Shown here one piece after another: positions 34,593 through 43,013 of a DNA stretch of 64,000 nt. Within the stretch, counting starts at the first letter, position 1, and each line of letters starts with the position of its first letter. Location: positions 1-64,000 of the forward strand of contig NZ_JAUSKL010000083.1 of the NCBI RefSeq assembly GCF_030646925.1, written 5' to 3'. A program made the position numbers and the translations under genes. The stretch comes from Candidatus Binatus sp. Its GTDB lineage: Bacteria > Desulfobacterota > Binatia > Binatales > Binataceae. A model generated the notes under the pieces. The model saw only the letters and a program-made list of their open reading frames with translations, searched no databases and was not told the DNA's origin.

Positions 34593-35486
34593 ATGGGCAA
34601 GCTCGACGGGAAAGTAGCCGCTATCACCGGCGGCGGCCGCGGTATCGGCCGCGGAATCGCGAGGGCATTCGCCGCGCAGGGATGCGCAGTTGTGATCAAC
34701 GATCTCGGCGTGACGGTCGCCGGGCAAAAGGAGACTTCATCGCCGGCCGACGACGTTGCGAAAGAGATCAAGGCGGCGGGCGGCAACGCGGTGTCGAATC
34801 ACATGGATATCTCGACGGTCGAGGGCGGCGAAGGCCTCGTCAATCAGGCCATCAAGGAGTTCGGCAAGCTCGACATCCTGGTCAACGTGGCGGGCATCCT
34901 GCGCGATCGCATGCTGTTCAACATGAGCGAGCAGGAGTGGGACGACGTGATCCGGGTGCATCTGAAGGGGCATTACTGCACGATGCGTCCGGCGACGGCG
35001 CATATGCGCGAGCGCAAGTTCGGACGAGTCATCAACTTTTCGTCGAACTCGGCGCTCGGCAGTCCCGGCCAGCCGAACTATGCGGCGGCCAAGGCGGGAA
35101 TCCTCGGATTGACGTATTCGAGCGCGAACGCGCTTCAGAAATACGGCATCACCGTGAACGCGATCATGCCGGGCGCGTCGACGCGAATGACCGATACGAT
35201 CCCTGCCGGCCGGATGCCGGGCGCGACGGGAATCCCGCAGTCCGAGAACGTCGAGGGCACGCCGCGCGATCCGGCCAACGTCGCGCCGATCGTGGTGTTC
35301 CTCGCGAGCGACGCTGCTGAGAAAGTCACTGGCCAGTGCTTCGGTGCGTCGGGTTATCGAATCATGCGTTATCGCCATATCGTAGCGGACAAGATCCTCT
35401 ACAATGACGGCCCATGGAATATCGATCGGCTATTCGATCAGTTGAAGTCCACGCTGCTCGTCGATCTGGAACCGCCGCGGATGTAA
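34593..35486 (+). CDS. short-chain dehydrogenase/reductase
   Basis: A 297-residue SDR, longer than the classical 250. It has TGGGRGIGRG for cofactor binding, LVNVAGIL, catalytic Ser in NFSSNSALG, and Tyr/Lys in NYAAAKAG. The C-terminal extension (FGASGYRIMRYRHIVADK, with NIDRLFDQLKSTL) is typical of SDRs linked to acyl-CoA or sterol-type substrates, as in the 17-beta-HSD4 dehydrogenase family. AAGGAG at 34580-34585 and the ATG at 34593 agree. Upstream is the CoA-transferase/lipoprotein pair; the gap of 126 bases leaves operon membership uncertain. Confidence 0.9.
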   Translation: MGKLDGKVAAITGGGRGIGRGIARAFAAQGCAVVINDLGVTVAGQKETSSPADDVAKEIKAAGGNAVSNHMDISTVEGGEGLVNQAIKEFGKLDILVNVAGILRDRMLFNMSEQEWDDVIRVHLKGHYCTMRPATAHMRERKFGRVINFSSNSALGSPGQPNYAAAKAGILGLTYSSANALQKYGITVNAIMPGASTRMTDTIPAGRMPGATGIPQSENVEGTPRDPANVAPIVVFLASDAAEKVTGQCFGASGYRIMRYRHIVADKILYNDGPWNIDRLFDQLKSTLLVDLEPPRM

Positions 35487-35516
35487 GCGGATCGCGCTCG
35501 CCACGCGGATGCGCCG

Positions 35517-36662
35517 TTACTGCGACGCGGCTTGGGCTTTGGTCGTGGTCGTGCGATGACGCATCTTCAATCGCTCGCGGAGTTTGTGCTGGCTTGGCGA
35601 CGGCGATGCCGCGGGAATCGGCGAGGGGATTGCCTGAGCAACGGCGGGCGCCGGCCCGAAGACCTTGTCCAGGAACGCGGTCACGTGAGCGGCGTATTCC
35701 TTCGGCACCTGGAAAATCGCGTCGGCGTGGCCTTTCGACGGCGTAATCCACAGTTCGGCGGGACCACTGGCGGCTTGGCGTATCGCCTCGCCGTCAGCGA
35801 CCGGGGTCAGCGGATCGCCGCTATTCTGGATGATGAGCAGCGGACACTTGCCGAGATTGGCTGCCGCTTTCGCGGGCGAGACGTTGAACAGGTTTTTGCC
35901 GAACCACCAGTACGCCTCCCAAATCACGGTGCGCGCAAACGCGGGATTGAGGCCTGCCATTGCGGGACTGTGCAACAGAGTTTGGGCGAGGTTCGCATAC
36001 GAACTGTCGACGACGATCGCTTTGAACACCGGCTTTTCGGACTGCGCAAGGATAGCTGCCGCACCTCCTTCTGAAATCCCGATTGCAGCCACTTTGTCGT
36101 AGCCGTCTTCGTTAAGTTCGCGAACGATCTCGAACGCGAATTTGCGCTTGGTTAAGCCCCAGGTAATCCCGTATTTCGGATTGTTCGCGCTGTACGCGGC
36201 CAGAATGTTGTAACCCGCCGCGTGAAGAAACTTGACGTAGGGTATTATCTGGACTTCGTCCCCTCCAGCCGGCGGCAGCAGCACGATGACCTCGGGACGG
36301 CTGCCTGCGAAAAACCATCCGATCACCGGCACCGAGCGCCCGCGAAAGCTATCGTCCCGCACTGCTCCACAATCCAGCCTTTGCGGTTCGAGCCCCGTCG
36401 CCGCGCGGATGTTGCTCACCGACCCGCGAGTGAAAATGGGGATATGCTCTCCCAGGACGTCATGGCCGGTGCCCTTCTCCAGGGAAGGCGGATACTTGAG
36501 GCTGCGAGAGACGATGAAGGCCGTGACCATCCACAGCAGCAGTGGCACGCCGAGAATGATTGACCCGACGCCGAGGATGCCACGCCGTTTTGGTTCGGGT
36601 TCGCCGGCGTCGCCGACGGCTTGCGGATTTGACTCGTCGCTCATGAGGTTATGATTTGTCAT
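35517..36662 (-). CDS. membrane-anchored alpha/beta hydrolase
   Basis: About 380 residues: a cytoplasmic acidic N-terminal tail, one membrane helix (GVGSIILGVPLLLWMVTAFIV), then a periplasmic alpha/beta hydrolase domain. The nucleophile elbow is GISEGGAAA, the acid is probably in QNSGDPLTPV and the His in SKGHADAIF. The end is a Pro/Ser/Ala-rich linker and a basic tail (KLRERLKMRHR). Candidate starts are ATG 36662 (used), ATG 36644 and TTG 36680; none has a good ribosome-binding site. The substrate is unknown. It faces the divergent tam gene, 82 bases away. Confidence 0.8.
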   Translation of the reverse strand: MTNHNLMSDESNPQAVGDAGEPEPKRRGILGVGSIILGVPLLLWMVTAFIVSRSLKYPPSLEKGTGHDVLGEHIPIFTRGSVSNIRAATGLEPQRLDCGAVRDDSFRGRSVPVIGWFFAGSRPEVIVLLPPAGGDEVQIIPYVKFLHAAGYNILAAYSANNPKYGITWGLTKRKFAFEIVRELNEDGYDKVAAIGISEGGAAAILAQSEKPVFKAIVVDSSYANLAQTLLHSPAMAGLNPAFARTVIWEAYWWFGKNLFNVSPAKAAANLGKCPLLIIQNSGDPLTPVADGEAIRQAASGPAELWITPSKGHADAIFQVPKEYAAHVTAFLDKVFGPAPAVAQAIPSPIPAASPSPSQHKLRERLKMRHRTTTTKAQAASQ

Positions 36663-36744
36663 AAGCAGCCCTGACCGCAAGCAGCGTGGGTTGTTAGCAA
36701 TACTTGTCCCACCTATGCTCCTCGCTCAAGGAAAAGAGATATCG

Positions 36745-37542
36745 ATGGCCGACTGGAACCCCGAACTCTACAACCGCTTCCGCCGCTATCGCGCGGAGCC
36801 GGTCGAGCACATTTTTTCGCGACTTCAATTTGCCGACGACGAACAAATGATCGATCTCGGATGCGGCCCCGGCGACAACACGGTCGAACTCGCGCGGCGC
36901 TCGGCGCATGGCGCGGCGCGCGGCGTCGATTCGTCGCCCGCGATGATCGAGGCGGCGGAGAAGCTGCGCGATAGCTTGCCGATCGATCTGAAGTCGCGCC
37001 TGTCGTTTGCAGTTATCGACGTCTCGACGTTCAGCGCCGACCGCGAATACAGCCTGATATTCTCGAATGCGACCATCCAGTGGCTGCGGGACCATCGCGG
37101 CGTTTTCACACGATGCCTCGCGGCGCTGAAGCCCGGCGGACGGCTCGCGGTCCAGATGCCCGCCAACGCGATCGAGACCGCCAAAGTCGAGATGGACCGG
37201 CTGCTCGGCGAATCGCCGTGGCGTGAATTGCTCGGCGGTATCCAGATCCCTTTTCGCAAGGACGCGGTGCCGGAGCATTATCTTAGGATGCTCACCGAAC
37301 TTGGATACGCGGACGTCGATTCGTACTACGTCACGTTTCATCATCCGATGGACAGCCCGGCGGAGGTCGTTCAGTGGTATCGCTCGACGGGGCTCCGGCC
37401 GTTCGTCGATGCGCTGCCTGACGATCGCCAGGGAGAATTCCTCGCCGCCTACACCGAGCGGCTCGAGCGCGCCTACGGCGCCACCGGTCCGATGACGTTC
37501 GACTTCAGGCGCATCTTCATTTGGGGCCGCCGGCCCGGCTGA
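36745..37542 (+). CDS. tam: trans-aconitate 2-methyltransferase-like protein
   Basis: SAM-dependent methyltransferase of 265 residues closely resembling Tam: MADWNPELYNRFRRYRAEP at the start (YxxFxxxRxRPA-type), SAM site IDLGCGPGDNT, then FSNATIQWLRDH and LKPGGRLAVQMP. Tam methylates trans-aconitate to relieve aconitase inhibition. ATG 36745 is preceded by GAAAAGAG; an upstream ATG at 36718 is less likely. The stop and the next gene's ATG overlap as TGATG, making the first link of a three-gene coupled operon. Confidence 0.87.
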   Translation: MADWNPELYNRFRRYRAEPVEHIFSRLQFADDEQMIDLGCGPGDNTVELARRSAHGAARGVDSSPAMIEAAEKLRDSLPIDLKSRLSFAVIDVSTFSADREYSLIFSNATIQWLRDHRGVFTRCLAALKPGGRLAVQMPANAIETAKVEMDRLLGESPWRELLGGIQIPFRKDAVPEHYLRMLTELGYADVDSYYVTFHHPMDSPAEVVQWYRSTGLRPFVDALPDDRQGEFLAAYTERLERAYGATGPMTFDFRRIFIWGRRPG

Positions 37543-38567
37543 TGGCGTCGCGGCGCACGATTCCGGCGCTGGTCGCGCATGGCGGCGCGGGCGCAGCAAC
37601 TGCCGGTGACGAACGAGGCGAGCGCCGGCGCGGAATGCTCGCGGCGGCGCGGCTCGGCGCAAAGATCCTGCAAAGCGGCGGGAGCGCGCTCGACGCGGTC
37701 GTCGCGACGGTCGCGGCGCTCGAAGATCATCCGCTGTTCAACGCGGGATACGGCTCGCTGCTGAATTCCGAAGGCAACCTCGAGATGGATGCGTCGGTGA
37801 TGTATGCGCATCCGGTGAGCGGCCCGGAAGTGAAGCGCGGCAAGGAGACGCGGCATCCGGCGGAAGACGACGACTATGATGTGAGTGCGGGCGCGGTCGC
37901 CCTCGTGAGCCGGGTGCGAAATCCGGTGATGCTCGCGCGCGCGGTGATGGAACGCTCGCCGCATATCCTGTTGGCCGCGCTCGGCGCGGAGCGCTTCGCG
38001 CGGAACTGCGGGATGCGACTCGTCAAGCCGGCCGAAATGATTTCGCCGCGCGCCCGCGAGCGATGGCGCGCGCGGAAGCGGCAGCAGGCCGAGGAACTCG
38101 CGCAGGCCGCGGCGCGCGCATCGATGCTGCCGGAGCACGGCACCGTTGGCGCAATCGCGATCGACCAGGACCGCGGAATCGCGGCGGCCACCTCGACCGG
38201 CGGCGTGCCAGGAAAACTCTTCGGGCGTATCGGCGACTCGGCGATCATCGGCGCGGGAACTTTCGCGCATGTGTTGGGCGCGGCGTCGGCGACCGGACAG
38301 GGCGAAGCGATCATCCTGACGTCGCTATGCCGCGAGGCGGTGCTGGCGCTCGCGGAAGGATCGCCCGAGGTGGTCGCGCGCGAAGCAATCGCCGAGATGA
38401 TCGACGCGACCGGTGCCGAGGCCGGAGTAATCCTGCTCGATCGCCGCAGACGAATCGGCTACGCGCACAACGCGGCCTCGATGCAGGTGGCGCGCTTCGA
38501 TCCGGCGGGCGGATTGCGTCATCTGTGGCTCGCACCGATCGCGCGGGTCGGCCGGGATCGCAAGTGA
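37542..38567 (+). CDS. iaaA: isoaspartyl peptidase/L-asparaginase (Ntn hydrolase)
   Basis: Plant-type asparaginase/isoaspartyl dipeptidase of 341 residues. HGGAG and the NAGYGSLLNSEGNLEMDAS block mark the alpha subunit; the precursor should cleave before Thr in EHGTVGAIAID to expose the N-terminal nucleophile, and the TSTGG, GAGTFAHV and TGQGEA loops complete the site. It degrades isoaspartyl dipeptides or asparagine. The ATG overlaps tam by one base (TGATG) and its stop overlaps the following glycosyltransferase GTG (GTGA), so the three genes are coupled. The segment just before the nucleophile is rich in Arg/Glu/Lys/Gln, as is usual for the flexible linker. Confidence 0.92.
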   Translation: MASRRTIPALVAHGGAGAATAGDERGERRRGMLAAARLGAKILQSGGSALDAVVATVAALEDHPLFNAGYGSLLNSEGNLEMDASVMYAHPVSGPEVKRGKETRHPAEDDDYDVSAGAVALVSRVRNPVMLARAVMERSPHILLAALGAERFARNCGMRLVKPAEMISPRARERWRARKRQQAEELAQAAARASMLPEHGTVGAIAIDQDRGIAAATSTGGVPGKLFGRIGDSAIIGAGTFAHVLGAASATGQGEAIILTSLCREAVLALAEGSPEVVAREAIAEMIDATGAEAGVILLDRRRRIGYAHNAASMQVARFDPAGGLRHLWLAPIARVGRDRK

Positions 38568-40321
38568 ACGCGCAGTCGGCGGTATCGAAGTCGCCGGCAA
38601 TCAGTTCTTCGATGCTCGCGCTCGCGGCAGTGCTCGCGCTGATCGTGCTTGGACAGGGAATCGGCGCGCCGTTTCAAAAGGACGCCGAGCCGCAATCTGC
38701 CGAGTGGATTCAAAGTATTGTGCGCGACGGCAATTGGCTGATTCCGGCCGATGCGTACGGCTTCGCCGATCGCAAGCCGCCGCTGTTTTACTGGCTGGCG
38801 GCGAGTACGGCGAAAATTTCCGGCGGCAACGTCGATGAGGTCCGCGCGCGGGCGGTATCGCTCGTCGCGGGGACGATTCTCGCACTTGCGGTGCTCGCGT
38901 GGACCGCGTCGCACGTCGGCGTGGTCGAAGGATGGCTCGCGTTTCTGTTCCTGATTGGCACCTACGGATTTGCGTCGCGCGCGACCACCGCGCTCACCGA
39001 CATGTTGCTCACGCTGCTGCTGTTTGCGGCTAACGCCGCGATGTTTCCGCTGGTCGCCGGCGATGAAAGCGATAATGCGGACCAATCGAGTCGTACGAAT
39101 CGGGTACCGATAGCGGCCGGAGTATTCCTTGGACTTGGAGTGCTGACCAAGGGACCGGTTGCGATCGTGCTATGCGCGCTTGCACCAGCGATTTATCTTT
39201 TGCTTCGGTGGCGGAACCCGCTTGTGATCGCGCGCAGGCGATGGGTCTGGCAAATCGCCGCGACCGCAATTGCGATCGGCGCGCTCTGGTACGTGCCGGC
39301 CGCGATCTACGGCAAGGAGCGCTTCTTCAGGATTTTGTTCGCCGAAAATTTTGGGCATTTCATGCCGGCCAAGCTCGGCGGCACCGGCGAGAGCTATCGG
39401 CCATTTTATTACATCGCGACCCGACTACTCGGCGCTGCGTTCCCGATGATTCTTTTAGTGGCGCCGGCGGTTACGGCGCTGTGGACTGGCGAATTCGCAC
39501 GCGAAAAACGCCGCGCGATCATCTATCAAGCCAGCATGACGATTGCGGTGCTGTTGTTTTTCTCGATTGCGAGCGTCAAGCGCGACGATTACGTGCTGCC
39601 GGCGCTGCCCGGAATCGCGATCCTGTGCGCGTCGATATTTTCTCTTGCCGAAATCGATCGCGCGCGCGGACCCGCCGCGAAACTCCGCGACTTGATCGTC
39701 GTGATATTCGCCGCCGGATGTGCCGTCGCGATCATCGCGGAATTTATGCTGGCGAGGTCGCGTCCCGATTTGCCGCTCGGAATAAATTTGCAATCGAGCG
39801 ACGCTGCCTTCGCCGCGATTTTCGGCCAGGGAATGGCGTCGATGCAATTTCCCTTCGTGGCGTGCGCAATCGCGCTGATCGCCGCGGCGGCGCTCGCAGT
39901 CTGGAGTTACAAGCGCAGACTTGCCGTCGGTGCAGGCTTCGCGTTTGCGCTGACTGGGCTCGCCGCGAGTATTTTGTGGACCGCGACGCTGAGACCGAAG
40001 CTCGCTGCGATGCGCAGTCTCAAGAATTTCGCGCCGCAAGTTGCCGAGACGGCGAAGGGTGCGCCGGTGTGCATTCCGGCCGGCATCAACTACGAATTTT
40101 CCTACTACTACGGCAGCGCGGTTCCAGCGCTGCGGAAAGGCCTCTGCCCCAAGCCCGCCGCGGATCATCCCGTGTACCTGGTCGCGACGCCACGCGAATT
40201 CGATGCGATGCGTCCCGAGGATCGCGCGCGCCTCAGGCTGATTCTGAAATCCGAACTGATCGGCGGCGGCGGTCCGCCCGCGCTGTACGAATTGATGCCG
40301 TCGCCACCGCCCAATGATTAA
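38564..40321 (+). CDS. GT39/ArnT-like membrane glycosyltransferase
   Basis: A 585-residue polytopic protein with about twelve hydrophobic helices. The first periplasmic loop carries GAPFQKDAEPQSAEWIQSIV, the acidic motif of PMT/ArnT enzymes, followed by DRKPPLFYWLAA; a periplasmic C-terminal domain follows the last helices. Such enzymes use polyprenyl-phosphate sugars to glycosylate lipid A, lipids or proteins. The GTG start (38564) overlaps the isoaspartyl peptidase stop by four bases. The acceptor is unknown. Confidence 0.87.
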   Translation: MNAQSAVSKSPAISSSMLALAAVLALIVLGQGIGAPFQKDAEPQSAEWIQSIVRDGNWLIPADAYGFADRKPPLFYWLAASTAKISGGNVDEVRARAVSLVAGTILALAVLAWTASHVGVVEGWLAFLFLIGTYGFASRATTALTDMLLTLLLFAANAAMFPLVAGDESDNADQSSRTNRVPIAAGVFLGLGVLTKGPVAIVLCALAPAIYLLLRWRNPLVIARRRWVWQIAATAIAIGALWYVPAAIYGKERFFRILFAENFGHFMPAKLGGTGESYRPFYYIATRLLGAAFPMILLVAPAVTALWTGEFAREKRRAIIYQASMTIAVLLFFSIASVKRDDYVLPALPGIAILCASIFSLAEIDRARGPAAKLRDLIVVIFAAGCAVAIIAEFMLARSRPDLPLGINLQSSDAAFAAIFGQGMASMQFPFVACAIALIAAAALAVWSYKRRLAVGAGFAFALTGLAASILWTATLRPKLAAMRSLKNFAPQVAETAKGAPVCIPAGINYEFSYYYGSAVPALRKGLCPKPAADHPVYLVATPREFDAMRPEDRARLRLILKSELIGGGGPPALYELMPSPPPND

Positions 40322-40386
40322 CGTCGGCGCTCGAGTTTGATCTCATCGATTTGAAACTCGGGCCCTAAGCGGCTAGATAACTGCTG

Positions 40387-40626
40387 ATGGCCGATCCACG
40401 CGAAAGAGCAGAAAACGCGATGAGTGCGATGATGCGTTTCGTCACCTCGCTGATAATCCCGCTTTGGGCGCTCGCGATGCTCGCGCTGGGGATCGAGTAT
40501 CGCTCGCTCTGGTGGCTCGGATGCGGCGTGGTCGTCGGTGGGATCGGGCTGTTGCTGCTGGTGGGGAATCCGCTCGCGGCGCCGATTCTCGATAATCGCG
40601 AGACCTGGCGCAAGCCGCCGGGGTGA
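40387..40626 (+). CDS. small hypothetical membrane protein
   Basis: A 79-residue protein with two hydrophobic stretches (FVTSLIIPLWALAMLALGI and WWLGCGVVVGGIGLLLLVG), short polar ends and a tail DNRETWRKPPG. No family is recognised. It follows the glycosyltransferase gene by 65 bases and precedes a dispersed repeat. The two-helix hairpin topology is the main content; function unknown. Confidence 0.6.
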   Translation: MADPRERAENAMSAMMRFVTSLIIPLWALAMLALGIEYRSLWWLGCGVVVGGIGLLLLVGNPLAAPILDNRETWRKPPG

Positions 40627-40678
40627 GCTGCGACTACTTAGCTTCGTTACACCTCAACATTCCTTGTGCCGCATTTTC

Positions 40679-40749
40679 GTGTCATCCCGAGCGAGCGAAG
40701 CGACGAGGGAACCCGGATCCGGGATTTCTCGCTGCGCTCGAAATGACAC
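40679..40749. repeat. dispersed palindromic repeat, short full copy
   Basis: A 71-base copy with ends GTGTCAT (40679-40685) and ATGACAC (40743-40749), containing CCGAGCGAGCGAAGCG, GACGAGGGA, CCCGGATCCGGG and TCTCGCTGCGCTCGA. It is the cleanest family member in the window: inverted at the ends and with a palindromic core. It lies between the small membrane protein and the FmdB-family gene. Confidence 0.8.
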
Positions 40750-40837
40750 GGAGAAAATCATCGCCGGAAATTCACAAGCATGGCGACTACAGGGCTCAAT
40801 TGCGGGGCTGACTCCGGCGCGATATCCTGATTATCCA

Positions 40838-41176
40838 ATGCCGATATTTGAGTACGAATGCGGGCGCTGCAAGCTCATCAGCTCGCACGTCGTGATGGGT
40901 TCGGCGCGCCGGCGCGAGCGTCGTGAATGCCCCGAGTGCGGCTCGGTGCGGCTCAAGCGCGTGATGTCGTCGTTCGCGGTGGTTGAGAGCGAAGCCTCGC
41001 GGCTCAACAATTTCGATTCGTCGAAGCCGCGCGACGAATCGTTCTACAAGGATTCGCGCAACGTCGGCATCTGGGCGAAGAAGCGGGCCAAGGAAATGGG
41101 CGTTGACTTAGGCCCCAAGTTCGAATCGACCGTCGAGAAAGCTCGCAGCGGCAAACTGATCAAAGAAATGACCTGA
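40838..41176 (+). CDS. FmdB-family zinc-ribbon protein
   Basis: A 112-residue protein with the FmdB N terminus MPIFEYECGRCKLISSHVVM and the second zinc pair CPECGS, followed by a charged region (KPRDESFYKDSRNVGIWAKKRAKEMGV). FmdB domains bind Zn(II) and are often annotated as putative regulators; function is unproven. The gene is followed 17 bases later by another zinc-ribbon gene and then by the nuo operon. Confidence 0.85.
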   Translation: MPIFEYECGRCKLISSHVVMGSARRRERRECPECGSVRLKRVMSSFAVVESEASRLNNFDSSKPRDESFYKDSRNVGIWAKKRAKEMGVDLGPKFESTVEKARSGKLIKEMT

Positions 41177-41193
41177 ATCGCCGAGGAATCGTC

Positions 41194-41454
41194 ATGAGCG
41201 ATGAGAAAAACCGGCTGGGTGAAAAGTTCAAGGACGTCGAGGCCGCCCGCGAGGATCAATGGGCGCGCCAGCGCGACGCCGAACTGCTCGAATCGATGCG
41301 CAAGCGGATGGAGCACATCGCCTGTCCGCACTGCAAGGAATTTCTGGAAGCGAAGCACGATCGCGGAATCCATATGCTGGTATGCCCGAAAGGCGAGGGC
41401 GCGTGGCTCGATCAGAAGGCGCTCAATACGCTGATGGAAAAGGCGGGAAAGTAG
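41194..41454 (+). CDS. zinc-ribbon protein, zf-TFIIB-like with incomplete second knuckle
   Basis: An 86-residue protein with a coiled, charged N terminus (EKFKDVEAAREDQWARQRDAEL) and a zf-TFIIB-like ribbon: HIACPHCKEFLEAKHDRGIH, then LVCPKGEGAWLDQKAL. In the usual family the second knuckle is CxxC-GxWLD; here it is CPKG, so one zinc ligand is missing or replaced. It lies 17 bases after the FmdB gene and about 136 bases before nuoA. Confidence 0.7.
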   Translation: MSDEKNRLGEKFKDVEAAREDQWARQRDAELLESMRKRMEHIACPHCKEFLEAKHDRGIHMLVCPKGEGAWLDQKALNTLMEKAGK

Positions 41455-41544
41455 GCGCGTATCGACACTGTGTCGGGTTAGTAGAGGCGAATCGTTGATT
41501 AAGTATTGCTTAAGCTGGGCTGTGTGTGAATCAAGGCGGGCTTC

Positions 41545-41573
41545 TTGACAGTCCTTATTGGGCCAACTAAGCA
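41545..41573 (+). promoter_or_regulatory. candidate sigma-70 promoter of the nuo operon
   Basis: A perfect TTGACA at 41545-41550, then a 17-base spacer and TAAGCA at 41568-41573 as a weak -10. nuoA begins 17 bases later at 41591. The preceding 41499-41513 contains TTAAG-TATTG-CTTAA, a small inverted repeat. The -10 match is poor, so this is a suggestion. Confidence 0.4.
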
Positions 41574-41590
41574 GAACTCGGTATCATCAA

Positions 41591-41983
41591 ATGTATTTTA
41601 ACTTCGGCGTCCCGCTGGCCCTGACGATCATCGGAATCGGCTTCGTTGCGCTGATGTTCGGCTTGCAGAAGCTGCTCGCGCCCTCGAATCCCTATGATCG
41701 CAAGCTGATTCCGTACGAATGCGGCGAGCCGCCGACCGGCCGCGCGTGGATCAATTTCAACGTCCGGTTCTATATAATTGCGCTGATCTTTGTGGTGTTC
41801 GAGGTCGAAGTCGCCTTCGTTTATCCGATCGCGACGGTCTATCTCGATTGGGTTCGCTCCGGCCGCCGACTCTACGCGCTCAGCGAAATTCTGATCTTCT
41901 TGGCTATCCTGTTCGTCGGCCTGGCCTACGTGTGGGTCAAGCACGACCTTGAATGGGTCAAAAAAGTGCCGACTGAAGACTGA
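41591..41983 (+). CDS. nuoA: NADH-quinone oxidoreductase subunit A
   Basis: Membrane subunit of complex I, 130 residues. Three helices, the loop [21 protein letters not shown] with its conserved ECG and the [24 protein letters not shown] helix are diagnostic. ATG 41591 is preferred to an upstream TTG because the conserved [11 protein letters not shown] starts there. First gene of an eleven-gene nuo set, with nuoB 11 bases downstream. Confidence 0.95.
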   Translation: MYFNFGVPLALTIIGIGFVALMFGLQKLLAPSNPYDRKLIPYECGEPPTGRAWINFNVRFYIIALIFVVFEVEVAFVYPIATVYLDWVRSGRRLYALSEILIFLAILFVGLAYVWVKHDLEWVKKVPTED

Positions 41984-41994
41984 GGTCTATTCTA

Positions 41995-42501
41995 ATGCCT
42001 TTGCTCAATACGCTTCCGGACTACGTCCTCACGACGAAAACCGACGAGTTGCTCAACTGGATGCGCAAATCGAGCATCTGGTACATGCTGTTCGGGCTCG
42101 CGTGCTGCGCGATCGAATTGATGCATACCGGCGGGCCGCGCGCCGATATCGAACGTTTCGGCGCCACTCCGCGGGCCTCGGCGCGCCAATCCGATCTGAT
42201 GATCGTCGCGGGCACGCTGACCTTGAAGATGGCGCTTCGCACGCGCCTGCTCTACGATCAGATGCCCGACCCGAAGTACGTCATCTCGATGGGCTCGTGC
42301 GCGAGTTGCGGAGGGCTGTTCCAGCTTGCCTACTCGGTCTGCGACGGCGTGGACAAAATCTTGCCGGTGGACGTGTACGTGCCTGGATGTCCGCCGCGTC
42401 CCGAGGCGCTCACCGAAGGCCTGCTGAAGTTGCAGGAAAAAATGATGACCGAGCGCTGGCTCTCGCGCGGACCGAGCGCGAACGGAGTCGCCGCCGCCTG
42501 A
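41995..42501 (+). CDS. nuoB: NADH-quinone oxidoreductase subunit B (cluster N2)
   Basis: Peripheral-arm subunit carrying the N2 4Fe-4S cluster next to the quinone site; 168 residues. The ligands are the adjacent Cys37-Cys38 in GLACCAIE, Cys102 in GSCASCGG and Cys132 in [11 protein letters not shown]. All are present. The C terminus ends in a short Ala-rich tail. nuoC follows after two bases. Confidence 0.96.
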   Translation: MPLLNTLPDYVLTTKTDELLNWMRKSSIWYMLFGLACCAIELMHTGGPRADIERFGATPRASARQSDLMIVAGTLTLKMALRTRLLYDQMPDPKYVISMGSCASCGGLFQLAYSVCDGVDKILPVDVYVPGCPPRPEALTEGLLKLQEKMMTERWLSRGPSANGVAAA

Positions 42502-42503
42502 GC

Positions 42504-43013
42504 ATGGAACCGCTGCAAATACTTGAACGGCTGAAGAATCAGTTTGGCGATCGCGTGCTGGAAGTAGCCGATCGCAAGCTCGATCCGTTCGCCGTGGTCG
42601 ATCCGAAATCGATCGTCGAGATCGGGCGCTTTCTGAAAAGCGACCCCGAGTTGCAGATGGATTGCCTCTCGAATCAGAGCGGCGTCGATTACAAGGATCA
42701 TATCGCGGTCGTCTATCACTTCTTCTCGTACCAGAAACGCCACGGCGCGGTGCTGAAGGTGAAATTGCCGCGCGACAATCCGTCGATCGAGACGCTCGAG
42801 AACGTCTGGAAGTCGGCGAACTGGATGGAGCGCGAAATTTTCGATCTGCTCGGGGTGAATTTCGAAGGCCACAGCGACATGCGGAGAATCCTGTTGCCCG
42901 AGGACTGGCAGGGGTATCCGCTGCGCAAGGACTTCGTTGAACCGCTCGAATATCACGGTATCTCAACCGTACGAGAGAGCCCGATTATCCGGCTCGACAC
43001 CAAAAAGAAATGA
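42504..43013 (+). CDS. nuoC: NADH-quinone oxidoreductase subunit C
   Basis: A 169-residue peripheral subunit (30-kDa type), carrying [41 protein letters not shown]-like [12 protein letters not shown], and [22 protein letters not shown]. It is separate from nuoD. Its TGA overlaps the nuoD ATG (ATGA at 43010-43013). Confidence 0.96.
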   Translation: MEPLQILERLKNQFGDRVLEVADRKLDPFAVVDPKSIVEIGRFLKSDPELQMDCLSNQSGVDYKDHIAVVYHFFSYQKRHGAVLKVKLPRDNPSIETLENVWKSANWMEREIFDLLGVNFEGHSDMRRILLPEDWQGYPLRKDFVEPLEYHGISTVRESPIIRLDTKKK

